Below are positions 32,791 through 49,200 of a stretch of DNA of 64,000 nucleotides, piece by piece. The notes below the pieces were generated by a model, which saw only the letters and a list, made by a program, of their open reading frames with translations, was not told the origin of the DNA and made no database searches. The translations under genes and the position numbers were made by a program. Position 1 is the first letter of the stretch, and every line of letters begins with the position of its first letter. The DNA comes from Sipunculus nudus (taxonomy: Eukaryota > Annelida > Sipuncula > Golfingiida > Sipunculidae). The stretch is from NCBI GenBank assembly GCA_026874595.1, contig CM049309.1:2206076-2270075 (forward strand), written 5' to 3'.

Positions 32791-33410
32791 GCCCTGCCTG
32801 GGCTTTAGTGTATTGATGTTTACTGCTAAAATGCTTCAAATGAAACGCGATTCAATGTACAGCTAGATGCGATGTAACTCAGTTCTAGCTCTTATCACTA
32901 AAGCCCTGTAAAGTCCATATGGCGAATCCCTGATATTTGCATATTAGGGTGTCACAAGGCTCCTGATGATTCCCTCGCATTTGCATATCAGGCCGCCTGG
33001 CTTCCTGTGAATGGCATCGTTGCTATGAGGAGGCTAACAGCGTCCCATAGGCAACAGACACCTCAACCCACTTGGTGAGATTGGCACTGAAATCATGCAT
33101 GTTTTAATAAAGTCCATACATGGACCTTCGTGTCCTATGATATATCTCTGCTGTTTGAACATACTGTCCATGGGCAAATTAAAATGTATTGTAGACAATG
33201 TTGCATCGATTTTGTACTGTGTATTTGTTAGTGTTCAAGTTACACATGAAAGTTTTGCCCCTGCAGAGTTGCCAACACGCTGAACGTCATGATTGTTTCA
33301 GTCAGCCGGTACATGAATAACAGTTTGACTGCGTTCGTTGCGTGTGGACCTGAATATCTCACGCTGATTGGCTGAGCTGGAGACACATTTTAAAACTGGT
33401 CTACTGTGAT
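32791..33410. other. Host non-coding DNA
   Basis: No gene recognised. Contains two copies of an ATTTGCATAT motif (~32,935 and ~32,979). Confidence 0.5.
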
Positions 33411-33412
33411 TA

Positions 33413-34315
33413 CCGTATTTCATCCAATTGTTCGATCCCTCTATTTATACGACCTCCAAAAAATTCAAGGTTATTAATTTCTAAATTTCCTCTAATTTTC
33501 GACTGCTTGAAAAGTTTTTCATCTCACTGAATCATGTCCAAACTGGCGGACATGGTGTCGAAAGAGACCAGTCATATCCAGTAAGGTAAGTGACTGATGA
33601 ATAAAATAAAGGAATATGTGTAACATACTGTATTTGGTGTTTGTTTCATTCATCAGGACAAATGTAAAGGCGTCTTCTACATGATAAAAATGTGATTTTC
33701 TTTGATACTTTTAACAAACTGCGCAAAAGTGATCGCATTATAGCGACGTTTAAAATGGCTCATGAATGTCAGCTCTGACCCCTGACCTTGTTGCCGTAAA
33801 TACGCCAAACATTGACGAAAAGATATCTCTAACACTCGCTCGATAGTAGTTGATAACTGACGTAAGATAATCATGTTAATTATAAAATAATGCTGTATTC
33901 ACGGCATTCATATCTCTTGGCTGGCACCCTTGGTCGTTTGGGGCGTAAATAGCTCGCCCATGAACACAAACTCACAGGCAACACGCAAAGCAGCATGGGA
34001 CATGGGAAATGGGAACAGACTTAAACAACAACCAGTAGCGCTTAAATAAATATTAATCGAGAGGAGCCCTCTGCAAAAAGTACCGTACTTATAAGCATAA
34101 ATTATGTGATTTATTGGATTCAGCCTTGACACTACACGTTTTGCGTCCCTTCAGTCCCGTATGAATGATCTAACTTATTTGAGATTTAATAAATGCATCA
34201 TTATAAATGAAACAAAAAAAAAAACATGGGCGAATTTTCTTACCACTACGGTTCAAAAGAGAAAAGAATTATCATTAAATTTTATAATCCTTATTTTATT
34301 TACTATTGTTATATA

Positions 34316-34371
<56 letters not shown>

Positions 34372-35590
34372 ATTGTGTTTCTCTATGGACCGCTAGAGAC
34401 ACAGTTCTATACTTCGTGTATTATCGAGTCAGTATTGAGCATTTTCATTCATGATTTCAGTAATTCTGAATACCGGTACAGTTACATTGTGTGGAAATAT
34501 GCGAGTTAAAAAAAAAAAACAAATCTGCATGCAGTCAGCTGAAAATGAAAATCTTACCTCAGTATGTTGATCTTAATTAAATGAGTCATGAAATATGAAA
34601 TGAAGCAGTGTTTAGAGAACGTCTTGCCCTATTAGGTGCTTCCGATGCCCCACCGTTAATAAAGTTCAATGAAAATCGACTCACTAATTACCGACTGGTC
34701 ACAGTTTATCCTCCGACAGGGTCTGACCAAGATTACACAGTAGTGGTCAAAGGGCAAACTATCGCCTTTCATGTTAATCGATGTTTGGGCAACGGGAACA
34801 CTTGGCCGGGAAATCATGTCCCGTGTCCGTGTTTGGACAACAGGCGTTATTATAACCAAACTCGCTATTAAAGCTTCCTCAGCCCCTTTGTACCGACATA
34901 TTCCCTCATTATTCCTTTTTGTTTTTCATATAACAACCTCATTTACATAACACAGTGTCTTGACAAACACAATAGGTATGCTGTGAAACGTAGTTTGCAT
35001 TCATCACTTTGTATTTATAACTGACAAATACGTTGAGCATGCTGTGTATATTTGTTTTCTTACAAACACGGTGAGCAGGATGTTTGTATTTTGTATTTCT
35101 TTAAAATACGATTAAAATCTTGTGAAATTTACTGGTCTTATTTATGATATTTTTGAGAAGATCTGACAAGATAATAAACCAAATTTTTCTTAAAAGCTAT
35201 AATATCGCCCACCGTACAACGGCAAATCACGCACTTCATATGTCCACCACAGTAATGTATGAACGCCCGTAACTCGCCATTTGAATGGAATTTATACAGT
35301 TGATTTTAAGAAACAGCTCCCTTATATAATAGATAACATTTATTTTGTAACCTATTATATTGTCACATGACGGGATTTAATAGCACACATAAAGATATAG
35401 CTGTAACGGACAATACGAGAGACACAACCATGAACTGAGGTGATGGCTGACGAACCCATACATAAAAGCGATTCTATTTATTCGACCATGACGTGATTTG
35501 CAAGGTACTAATTTCTAATTATCCTCCATTTAATCGACCTCTGTAAAATTTATTTATTTTTTTATGGTCGAACAATTAGATGAAATACGG
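33413..35590. mobile_element. Candidate DNA transposon with short inverted ends
   Basis: 33413.. CCGTATTTCATCCAATTGTT and, inverted, the end at 35590 share ~25 bp with one or two mismatches, each flanked by TA. Inner parts (cgacct(c), TTAATTTCTAA) also correspond. No transposase frame is seen, so it would be non-autonomous or degenerate. It includes a (GA)n run. Confidence 0.35.
34321..34368. repeat. (GA)n microsatellite
   Basis: About 24 uninterrupted GA units. Confidence 0.95.
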
Positions 35591-35999
35591 TAGCAATGGT
35601 CTGATAAACGGTGACACACTGACTCACTGAGGCTGAGGGTTATATATAGTGTTAAAAATCTTGCCGTAATCAAATAGCCAAGGACTTCAACATATTAAGA
35701 CTGATAAAATGGGAATAGATATATAGCAAGCTGGAAGCCCACAATAGGCGGTTACTGAATTAACCATGTTGATTTTGAAAAAAAGATTCTGGGAAAGACC
35801 ACTATAATTAATCCTTAAGTCACTGGGAAAGACCTTAGTTCAGTGAGGCGGTGATGTATGGCGCTGACTGTCCGGTACGGCCCTAGTTTACCAGTCAATG
35901 AAATAAAGAGGGTCAGAGAGTGGTGATTAGTTATTAAGGTGCTGCGTGGTAGCAGTACCGGCAATAACTGCGACACAGTGAGAGCCGTTTGATATCTCA

Positions 36000-36175
36000 G
36001 TCAGGGCCATTTCATTGACTGGGCCAGTCTATATATAAGTCAAGTTTGAAATCCATATGTCAATCCAAACTGGAGTTATCATCAGGAAACAAATGTGACG
36101 GACATACAGAAAGACAAACAGACAAGGTGATTAAAATAGGGCATCCACTTATTCAAGCGGGGCCCTAATAAACAA
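36000..36175. repeat. Fragment of the host interspersed repeat family
   Basis: ATATAAGTCAAGTTTGAAATCCATATG, then CCAAACTGGAGTTATCATCAGGAAACAAATGTG, then a GGGGCCCTAAT end; matches modules at 32,500 and 63,700. Confidence 0.6.
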
Positions 36176-36464
36176 CATAAGGTTTTAGGTAACAGATAAA
36201 ACCACAATTGCAAATCTGATAGTATCATATAGTTTGGCAGTCTCAAACTAAAGAAAAAAAAAGCATCAAAAATAGAAACAAGTTACCCATGGGTCATGAT
36301 GCTCAGCTGACTGGGAAGAGATTCGTCAAAGGAAATTTTATCTTCTGAATGGTACTATATACCGATTCAACTGAAGCATCAAACAGATTTACCAACAGGC
36401 CAAGATTGTGTCTGTATTTATATATCTCAAAAATAGAGAAAAAATGTGTAAACTTTTTAAAAAA

Positions 36465-37862
36465 TACAGGTGGCTCCACCAGTCTGCAGAAACTAATAAA
36501 AACACTTAATGGTTAATATCCATGCAAACAATTATGGTGATCTCTACATTAATTGTTCAGATACTTCAGCTTTTGTATCAAATTTTCCATTATTCTGAGC
36601 AGTAATTTGAAGTGCCATAGCTCAAAGAATATGGGAAATAGAGACCTAATTTCAGGTTTCCATGGAGACTTTTCATGGGTCTCACTGTGTGTCAAAAATG
36701 TAGATTCTAGGTCCAGTTGTTACGATTTGTACCCTGTTGACAGATAACTACATCCTCAAAGGTCTCAAAAATAGAGAAAAAAAAATTGTAAAAATTTGAA
36801 AAAATACAGGAGGCACCACCAGTCTGCAGGAACTGATGGAACACCTCTTTGTCAATGTATAATGTATGCCAAACATCATGACCATCAGTGTTGTAGTTAT
36901 TGAGATGTTGCAGTTTGTTTTTATCAAATTTTCCATTATTCTTGGGGGTAATTGGGAGCCCCACAGCTCAAAGGATATGGGTAACAGAGACCTTATTTCA
37001 GGTTTCCATGGAGACTTTTCATAGGGCTCTCACTGTGTCAAGAATGAAGATTCTAGGTCCAGTCTTTCTGATTTGTGCCCAGTTAACAGATGTTCACATT
37101 TTTAAAGGTCTCAGAGAAAACAATTCGTAAAAAATTGGAAAATACAGGTGGTGCCACCAGTCTGCAGAAACTGATGAAACATCTCATGATCAATATATAT
37201 GCCAAAAATCATGACCATCAGTGATGTAGTTAATGAGATATTGAAGTTTTTGTATGAATTTTTTTCCTATTCTGGGGGTACTTTGGGGCCCCATAGCTCG
37301 GTATGATATGGGTAACAGGGACCTAATTTCTGGTTTCCAAGGAGTTTTTATATGGACCTCTCAGAATGTTAAGTTACAAGATTCTAGGTCCAGTGGTTAT
37401 GATTTTTGCCAGGTTAACGGACGGACAGATGGCACAGACGGACAGACAGACGATGGACAAAGAGTGATTGCTATAGCTCAGATGACTTACAGTCAGCTGA
37501 GCTTAAAATACAGGGGGCACCACCAGGTTTCAAGAACTGACTAAACTAGTCATGGTAAATATTCAAGCAAGCTTCATGCCAATCCATGCATTAATTATCA
37601 AGATACTGGTGGTTTTGTATCAAATTTTTAATTATTCTGGGGGTTACTAACAAGCCCCATAGCTTGAAGGATATAGGTCACACTGACCTAATTTCAGGTT
37701 TCCAAGGGGTTTTTTTATTGACCTCCCTGGATGTACACTTAGAAGTTTCTAGATCAGGCGTATAAGATGTGTGCCCTGTAACAGACAGATGGACAGCTGG
37801 ACGGCCGACAGACAAAGTGCCATACCTTTACCTCAGTTGACTTTCAGTCAGCTGAGCTAAAA
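36465..37862. repeat. Four-copy tandem repeat of about 345 bp
   Basis: Unit starts marked by GG(T/A)GG(C/T)(T/A/G)CCACCAGTCTGCAG-like sequence at ~36,470, ~36,811, ~37,147 and ~37,511. Each unit has ATCAAATTTT...ATTATTCTGGG, CATAGCTC...ATATGGG and CAGGTTTCCA.GGAG blocks. It ends in GACAGACAGAT runs and CAGTCAGCTGAGCTAAAAAA. Confidence 0.75.
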
Positions 37863-39909
<2,047 letters not shown>

Positions 39910-41411
39910 TTTGCATACTCTAAGGTTTATTCACGCAGGATTACCCCCGACCCGTGTTTGCATACTCTAAGGTTAATTCACGCAGGAGTACCCCCGACCC
40001 GTGTTTGCATACTCTAAGGTTCATTCATGCAAGAGTACCCCCGACCCGTGTTTGCATACTCTAAGGTTCATTCATGCAAGAGTACCCCCGACCCATGTTT
40101 GCATACTCTAAGGTTAATTCACGCAGGAGTACCCCCGACCCGTGTTTGCATACTCTAAGGTTCATTCATGCAAGAGTACCCCCGACCCGTGTTTGCATAC
40201 TCTAAAGTTCATTCATGCAAGAGTACCCCCGACCCGTGTTTGCATACTCTAAGGTTCATTCATGCAGGAGTATCCCCAACCCGTGTTTGCATACTCTAAG
40301 CTTCATTCATGCAAGAGTACCCCCGACCCGTGTTTGCATACTCTAAGGTTCATTCATGCAAGAGTACCCCCGACCCGTGTTTGCATACTCTAAAGTTCAT
40401 TCATGCAAGAGTACCCCCGACCCGTGTTTGCATACTCTAAGGTTCATTCATGCAAGAGTACCCCCAACCCGTGTTTGCATACTCTAAGGTTCATTCATGC
40501 AGGAGTTTCCCCGACCCGTGTTTGCATACTCTAAGGTCATTCAGGCAAGAGTATCCCCGACCCGTGTTTGCATACTCTAAGGTTCATTCACGCAGGAGTA
40601 CCCCTGACCAGTGTTTGCATACTCTAAGGTTCATTCACGCAGGAGTACCCCCGACCCGTGTTTGCATACTCTAAGGTTCATTCATGCAAGAGTACCCCCG
40701 ACCCGTGTTTGCATACTCTAAGGTTCATTCATGCAAGAGTACCCCCGACCCGTGTTTGCATACTCTAAGGTTCATTCATGCAGGAGTATCCCCGACCCGT
40801 GTTTGCATACTCTAAGGTCATTCAGGCAAGAGTATCCCCGACCCGTGTTTGCATACTCTAAGGTTCATTCACGCAGGAGTACCCCTGACCAGTGTTTGCA
40901 TACTCTAAGGTTCATTCACGCAGGAGTACCCCCGACCCGTGTTTGCACACTCTAAGGTTCATTCATGCAAGAGTACCCCCGACCCGTGTTTGCATACTCT
41001 AAGCTTCATTCATGCAAGAGCACCCCCGACCTGTGTTTGCATACTCTAAGGTTCATTCGTGCAAGAGTACCCCCGACCCGTGTTTGCATACTCTAAGGTT
41101 TATTCATGCAGGAGTACCCCTGACCCGTGTTTGCATACTCTAAGGTTCATTCATGCAGGAGTACCCCCGACCTGTGTTTGCATACTCTAAGGTTCATTCA
41201 TGCAGGAGTTCCCCCGACCCGTGTTTGCATACTCTAATGTCCATTCATGCAGGAGTACCCCTGACCCGTGTTTGCATACTCTAAGGTTCATTCATGCAGG
41301 AGTACCCCTGACCCGTGTTTGCATACTCTAATGTTCATTCATGCAGGAGTACCCCTGACCCGTGTTTGCATACTCTAAGGTTCATTGATGCAGGAGTACC
41401 CCCGACCCGTG
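39910..41411. repeat. 47-bp tandem repeat, about 32 copies
   Basis: Unit TTTGCATACTCTAAGGTTCA + TTCATGCA(A/G)GAGTACCCCC + GACCCGTG, repeated head to tail with point changes and a few 1-bp deletions. Each unit contains inverted arms TACTCT...AGAGTA that could form a hairpin. No spacers separate the copies. Confidence 0.97.
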
Positions 41412-44400
41412 TTTGCATTCACGCCCATAATCCAATGTTCATTTTATACTTTAATGACTGTACATGGGTGAATATTCCTGGATGTCCTTCCAGAACCCAA
41501 ATCATGAGACAGGTCCACACATAAGTCCAATTGTTCTCTTCCCTTGGCCTTAAAATTTCATGAGATTCAGTTCATGATGATATGAGGTATGTTGTAAACA
41601 ACTCACACACAAACACACACACAAACTCACACATGAACACACACACAAACACAGACATGAACAGGACTGAACGTATATCCTCCTGGAGGAGACAATGATG
41701 TACTATTGGTTCTTGACGTATATATATACTTTATGGTAGTTAATAACAGGGACAAACTGCAAAAGGAAATACTTGCCTGTGTGTGTGTCTTTGCACCTAT
41801 GTGTGTGTGCACATGTTTTAAAAACAACACATCCAAACCAGGAAAAACAACAAACAATACAACCGAGAAAAGATTTAAATCACAGGTGACTTCTAAAAGT
41901 AGTGACATGTAATCACTGCAAACCTCACAAAATTACCATTGAACCATTCAAATAAACAACATGTGTTGATCCACTGCAACTCAAATCTCAACCACAAGAC
42001 TGTTGATAAAACTAGTACCTGCTTGTACAGTGCCTCTGAATATATCTGAAGGAACAGACAGAATAACAATACATTGTATGTGGTGGATCCAAGTTTTCAG
42101 TAATAGCATTAGTATCACTATTATCTCATGAGTCAGTAGTAATTACAGGGAAACCTCCCTTTACAGCCACCTCTTAATTTTGGACACATATCTTTACAGA
42201 TGTCCTAGACAGTCATCTAACAAGCTGATACAGATTACAGTGGATTGTAAACTCTCTAGAACAGCCACCCCTCTTTTCTGGATAATGACCCCAACCCCAC
42301 CAGTGTCCGTAACTAAGAGATTCACATATATGTGAACAGATAAGTAGACAGGAATTTTCTGTACAAAAAAAAAACAAAATGCACAGTACAACTCTACATA
42401 TAAACTCAAAATATGTCCCATGTGACATGGAACTTACATAACTGATAATAAAATGCTGGGCAGTTATTTTTTTAAGAAAATCTCACACAAAATTTTAGAA
42501 AGAAGTAAAATACCAAATACACATAACATTAGAGAATAGGCCTTACTTATACAGTCAATATAAAGAACAATACTACATTAACATAATTACCATGACCTGA
42601 CTTCTACAGAAGTTACAGAGCTGATCTCGATACACTAGGAGAATGTCCAGTAAAATATATGGCGATGCATTTTCTAGGCAGAACAATTTATGTGTTTGTC
42701 TGAACCAGAAGAAAACTGATACAGAAACTGCATAAATACCATCATCAAGTTTACATAAATGTAGTTTTATCACAAAAGAATAGAACCATTATGCTCTTGA
42801 AGACATTTAAGGATAAATGGTATGCCATTCCCTGATAAGATATCACTGATAACTTATCTTTCAGACTAGACAGACTGGCTTATCAAAATAATGAAGTTAA
42901 AAGAAGAGATTATTTATACACATTTTCTTATCTGTTCCAAAACAGATGTCTTGCTGTAAGGAGACGATATGACTGATGTAATAGGCTCTCATACAAATCA
43001 TTCTACGTAATACTCAGTGGTTGACATTGTGATGTATAACTAGACCAAGTATCACAGGGAGACCCAACATTTTGTAAAAGGAAGGGTTCACCATTGATGG
43101 AGAAAAATTAATACCCTAAAAAAACTGAGAGGGTTAAGTGGGGGGGGGGGAGAGTTTTGTCTAACAAATTCAGAAAATAGACTGTGAAACAAAGGTAACC
43201 ACATGTTACCCCCCCCCCCCCCTTCCCCACCAATTTTTTTATCCATCCGTATGTATACATTTTTGCGATTGGGAAAGATATTTCAGTATGTGAGCTCACC
43301 CATATTATACAGCTGCATACTGCATACATATTTCATACAAGTGAACTGCATGAATATCAGGTTGATAATGATGAAGATGCTACTCAGTAAGCCTCAAGAG
43401 ACTTGACCAGACCAAAACATGGTCAGAAACACGATTATGTTGGCATATGGTCCAGACTGACAATGGTGGGATACACTGTGACCTGTCCCCAGTGACAGTT
43501 CAGATACAATCCAATGAGCTGTAATGGATAAATTTAATTATGGTAATTGTAAAAATGACATCAATGTAGCATCATTAATTCAAGTCTTGAGAAGTTGGTG
43601 AAGTCAGTCCAGTATTGCAGCATTTCAGCCCCGCCTTAGGCACACCAATAATGCTTCATTTCTATGCGCTGCTTTGGATTTCCTGGCAATCAGGACTAAT
43701 TTCCTGGAACATCACAGTCCTGAACATAACGAGTCTGGATCCAGATGTAGCCAAGCTTTCTCTGGCTCCCGAGGCCAACCTGCTTTAATTACAAATTCCT
43801 GTTGCCATTAAGTTCCACTTTATCCCTACATCAATACCTCATTCTCTCACACGTCAACCAGGTTCTTTAATTGACAATAACGAGATCGCCAACCCTCTTG
43901 TTAATGCTTCAGAACCCGCCCCCATACTAATCACTGAACACTGGATTTATCTAAAGTCTGTCCATAAAACTGTACTATTGAAAAAGGAATGCTTATGATT
44001 AAGAAGTGTAAAATATGTTCTGAATATTGATGTGTCCATAAAATCTCTCTATGGAAAAAGGCATGTTTTAATTAGTGAGTATATAAAAATGTTATGAATA
44101 TTTACAGCAACTGAGTATTGATTTATTAAGATAAAATATCCCTGTAAGAATACATATTAAACAAGCTTGACCATCATTGATATTTTACTAAGCTTATCAG
44201 CTGTAAACATAAATGTATCCAGTATTTTAATGATTAAGATTTTTACCAAATAAAAAAGATATAACATTATACCATTCTTAATAGGTAGTCCTGCATAATG
44301 GTATCATTGTAAATTAATAAAAAAAATAACAACATCCCTTATCTTTGCAACAAAAAAACAAATTTACAAATTAATTATACTTAAATGAAGGCAAAGTTTG

Positions 44401-44815
44401 GAATATGAGCAATAACCATGACAAAATATCAAACTAAATAAAATAATCCATTAGTATGTTAATCCTTAATTGTTGATTTTCAAATATAATTAGTTTGTGC
44501 ACAGGATGTAACCATAGTGTCATTATGATCTTGCTCTAGTCAAAACAATGGTAACGTTATATATAACCTTAGGGATAGGAGCAGTGTTTAAGGTTCATTT
44601 TATTTAATATTAATAACCACATATCCAAAAATTAATAGTTTTCTGAAATTTTGCAGAATATGTTCATTTTGTACTTTCTCACAGTCTAGTTATTCAGTTG
44701 CTTTCAGTCCAGTTTTCAGTCTAACTTCATGAAATTCAGTTTCTCACAGTTTGATTCCCGAAATTTTGATTTTTAAGCCTACTTTTTCATTCGAATATCT
44801 CAGTCTCTCACTGCC
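41412..44815. other. Host non-coding DNA with simple repeats
   Basis: Contains (CA)-rich tracts (41,600-41,660), (TG)/(GT) patches near 41,780, a G-run at 43,140 and a C-run at 43,208. No exon recognised. Confidence 0.5.
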
Positions 44816-44819
44816 TGGT

Positions 44820-45258
44820 TTTGTATCTCCTTGTCTGGTTTCTTACTCTCTTCTCTCACAAGTCTACTTTCTATCATTCTGGTCTCTCCTTGTCTGGTTA
44901 CTTATTCTCTTCTCTCACAAGTCTACTTTCTATCATTCTGGTCTCTCCTTGTCTGGTTTCTTATTCTCTTCTCTCATAAGTCTACTTTCTATCATTCTGG
45001 TCTCTCCTTGTCTGGTTACTTATTCTCTTCTTTCACATGTCTACTTTCTATCATTCTGGTCTCTCCTTGTCTGGTTTCTTATTCTCTTCTCTCCTAGAAG
45101 TCTACTTTCTATCATTCTGGTCTCTCCTTGTCTGGTTTCTTATTCTCTTCTTTCACAAGTCTACTTTCTATTATTCTGGTCTCCCCCTTCTGTTTCTTAC
45201 TCTCATCTCTCCTAGAAGTCTATTTTCTATCATTCTGGTCTCTCCTTGTCTGATCTCT
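44820..45258. repeat. 59-bp pyrimidine-rich tandem repeat, about 7 copies
   Basis: Unit includes GTCTACTTTCTATCATTCTG + GTCTCTCCTTGTCTGGTT(A/T)C + TTATTCTCTTCTCTCACAA; successive starts at 44,862, 44,921, 44,980 and so on. Almost pure pyrimidine on the plus strand. Confidence 0.93.
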
Positions 45259-46200
45259 CATATCTGATTTCTCTCAGTTTAACTTGAGTTTTTCAAAGCC
45301 TGGTTTTTTACATTCTAATTCCTCACCTACTCAGAATTTACAAAATGTCATGTGCTTACATGTTTGTCCTTAGAAAAGTTGTTGGTGGTTTTATTATTTG
45401 TTGGCCAGACCAACAGACAGATTACCCTGGTAAAGTTCTGAGCCTTCCATACTGTGATTTAATGCTTAATTATGCACCACTACAGAATGATTCACTTTAG
45501 TATACCTGCTTTATCATACATCTTCAAAATTTTTCAATCATCATTTAAGTTTGAATACTCTTAAATACTCTTTTCTTAAATACTCTCAAATTCATTGGCA
45601 TGTATCTTTTTAATTGGAAATCCATAAAATGGACTGAATTAAAACCCAACAAACAATTCTGAAATCACTTTGAACAAATTTCTGCCAAATGATGGAACAA
45701 AATGTCAAACAGGCTTCAGGAATATGTTGTGATATTGTATCAGTGCAATAACACATGGGACAACCTACCAGTCTTTAAAATCATTATTTATTCATAACAT
45801 TCTAATAACTCAAGTAGAGGGTGACAAGGAGCTTGCATTAAGGGGTAATTTCATTGGTCAGGGCAGGTGGATGGACAGACAGATGGACATAAAGGAAGAG
45901 GGACAGAATAAACTAGTGGACAGACTGCATGACCAGCAGATGGTCAGCTTGGTAGACTATGGGGGACTAGAGCTGGGTCACTCAGGGTAATGGATCTACC
46001 AGTGCAGCAGGACCATGTTGTATTGACCAGTGACTCTAATCACCAGATGAATGGACTGATGATAGGATGAATGTTTGTATGTGGATGAATGACTGATTAG
46101 CTGGATTCATGTGGCTAGGGACTGGATGACCTTTATGATAGCTTTTATAACAGAGCATCATATGTGGCTTGCAGGGTTTAGTAGCTCACAAACTTGAGTT
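45259..46200. other. Host non-coding DNA
   Basis: No gene or structured repeat recognised apart from GGACAGACAGATGGACA-like simple sequence near 45,870. Confidence 0.5.
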
Positions 46201-46204
46201 TTGA

Positions 46205-49200
46205 TTTGATTGGTTGTAGTAATGGATGGTGTGGTGGGTGGTCCATGTTGATATGTTGATGTGATGGATGGTGTGATGATTGGTCCAGGTTGATGGGTTG
46301 TTGTGATGGATGGTGTGGTGGATGGTCCAGGTTGATGGGTTGTATTGATGGATGGTGTGGTGGATGGACCAGGCTGATGGATTGTATTGATAGATGGTGT
46401 GGTGGATGGACCAGGTTGATGGGTTGTATTGATGGAAGGTGTGTAGGGTGGTCCAGGTTGATGGGTTGTATTGATGGATGGTGGGGTGGATGGACCAGGT
46501 CGATGGGTTGTTGATGGATGTTGTGGTGGGTGTTCCAGGTTGATGGGTTGTATTGATGGATGGTGTGGTGGATGGTCCAGGTTGATGGGTTGTATTGATG
46601 GAAGGTGTGTAGGATGGTCCAGGTTGATAGGTTGTATTGATGGATGTTGTGGTGGGTGTTCCAGGTTGATGGGTTGTTGTGATGGATGGTGTGGTGGATG
46701 GACCAGGTTGACGGGGTGTATTGATGGATGGTGTGGTGGATGGTCCAGGTTGATGGGTTGTATTGATGGATGGTGTGGTGGATGGACCAGGTTCATGGGT
46801 TGTTGATGGATGGTGTGGTGGATGGACCAGGTCGATGGGTTGTTGATGGATGGTGTGGTGGATGGACCAGGTTGATGGGTTGTATTGATGGATGGTGTGG
46901 TGGATGGACCAGGTTGATGGGTTGTATTGATGGATGGTGTGGTGGATGGACCAGGTTGATGAGTTGTATTGATGGATGGTGTGGTGGATGGACCAGGTTG
47001 ATGGGTTGTATTGATGGATGTTGTGGTGGATGGACCAGGTTGAAGGGTTGTATTGATGGATGGTGTGGTGGATGGACCAGGTTGATGGGTTGTATTGATG
47101 GATGTTGTGGTGGATGGACCAGGTCGATGGGTTGTTGATGGATGGTGTGGTGGATGGACCAGGTTGATGGGTTGTATTGATGGATGGTGTGGTGGATGGA
47201 CCAGGTTGATGTGTTGTATTGATGGATGGTGTGGTGGATGGACCAGGTTGATGGGTTGTATTGATGGATGGTGTGGTGGATGGACCAGGTTCATGGGTTG
47301 TATTGATGGATGGTGTGGTGGATGGACCAGGTTCATGGGTTGTTGATGGATGGTGTGGTGGATGGACCAGGTCGATGGGTTGTTGATGGATGGTGTGGTG
47401 GATGGACCAGGTTGATGGGTTGTATTGATGGATGGTGTGGTGGATGGATCAGGTTGATGAGTTGTATTGATGGATGGTGTGGTGGATGGACCAGGTTGAT
47501 GGGTTGTATTGATGGAAGGTGTGTAGGGTGGTCCAGGGTGATGGGTTGTATTGATGGATGGTGTGGTGGATGGATCAGGTTGATGGGTTGTATTGATGGA
47601 TGGTGTTGTGGATGGACCAGGTTGATGGGTTGTATTGATGGAAGGTGTGTAGGGTGGTCCAGGTTGATGGGTTGTATTGATGGATGGTGTGGTGGATGGA
47701 CCAGGTCAATGGGTTGTTGATTGATGTTGTGGTTGGTGGTCAAGGTTGATGGGTTGTTGTGATGGATGGCATGGTGGATGGACCAGGTTGATGGGTTGTA
47801 TTGATGGATGGTGTGATGGATGGACCAGGTTGATGGGTTGTATTGATGGAAGGTGTGTAGGGTGGTCCAGGTTGATGGGTTGTATTGATGGATGTTGTCG
47901 TGGGTGGTCCAGGTTGATGGGTTGTTGTGATGGATGGTGTGGTGGATGGTCCAGGTTGATGGGTTGTATTGATGGATGGTGGGGTGGATGGACCAGGTTG
48001 ATGGATTGTATTGATGGATGGTGTGGTGGATGGACCAGGTTGATGGGTTGTATTGATGGATGTTGTGGTGGGTGGTCCAGGTTGATGGATTGTATTGATG
48101 GATGGTGTGTAGGGTGGTCCAGGTTGATGGGTTGTTGTGATGGATGGTGTGGTGGATGGTCCAGGTTGGTGGGTTGTTGTGATGGATGGTGTGGTGGATG
48201 GACCAGGTTGATGGATTGTATTGATGGATGGTGTGGTGGATGGACTAGGTTGATGGGTTGTATTGATGGATGTTGTCGTGGGTGGTCCAGGTTGATGGAT
48301 TGTATTGATGTAAGGTGTGTAGGGTGGTCCAGGTTGATGGGTTGTTGTGATGGATGGTGTGGTGGATGGTCCAGGTTGATGGGTTGTTGTGATGGATGGT
48401 GTGGTGGATGGACCAGGTTGATGGATTGTATTGATGGATGGTGGGGTGGATGGACCAGGTTGAGGGGTTGTATTGATGGAAGGTGTGTAGGGTGGTCCAG
48501 GTTGATGGGTTGTATTGATGGATGTTGTGGTGGGTGGTCCAGGTTGATGGGTTGTTGTGATGGATGGTGTGGTGGATGGTCCAGGTTGATGGGTTGTATT
48601 GATGGATGGTGTGGTGGATGGACCAGGTTGATGGATTGTATTGATGGATGGTGGGGTGGATGGACCAGGCTGATGAGTTGTATTGATGGATGGTGTGGTG
48701 GATGGACCAGGTTGATGTGTTGTATTGATGGATGGTGTGGTGGATGGACCAGGTTGATGGGTTGTTGTGATGGATGGTGTGGTGGATGGATCAGGTTGAT
48801 GAGTTGTATTGATGGATGGTGTGGTGGATGGACCAGGTTGATGTGTTGTATTGATGGATGGTGTGGTGGATGGACCAGGTTGATTGGTTGTATTGATGGA
48901 TGGTGTGGTGGATGGACCAGGTTGATGGGTTGTTGATGGATGGTGTGGTGGATGGACCAGGTTGATTGGTTGTATTGAAGGATGGTGTGGTGGATGGACC
49001 AGGTTGATGAGTTGTATTGATGGATGGTGTGGTGGATGGACCAGGTTGATGGGTTGTTGATGGATGGTGTGGTGGATTGACCAGGTTGATGATTTGTATT
49101 GATGGAAGGTGAGTAGGGTGGTCCAGGTTGATGGGTTGTATTGATGGATGTTGTGGTGGGTGGTCCAGGTTGATGGGTTGTTGTGATTGATGGTGTGGTG

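Noticed and set aside
39910-41411. CRISPR-like array
   Set aside because: The 47-bp units abut directly with no unique spacers, and the host is eukaryotic; it is a tandem satellite.
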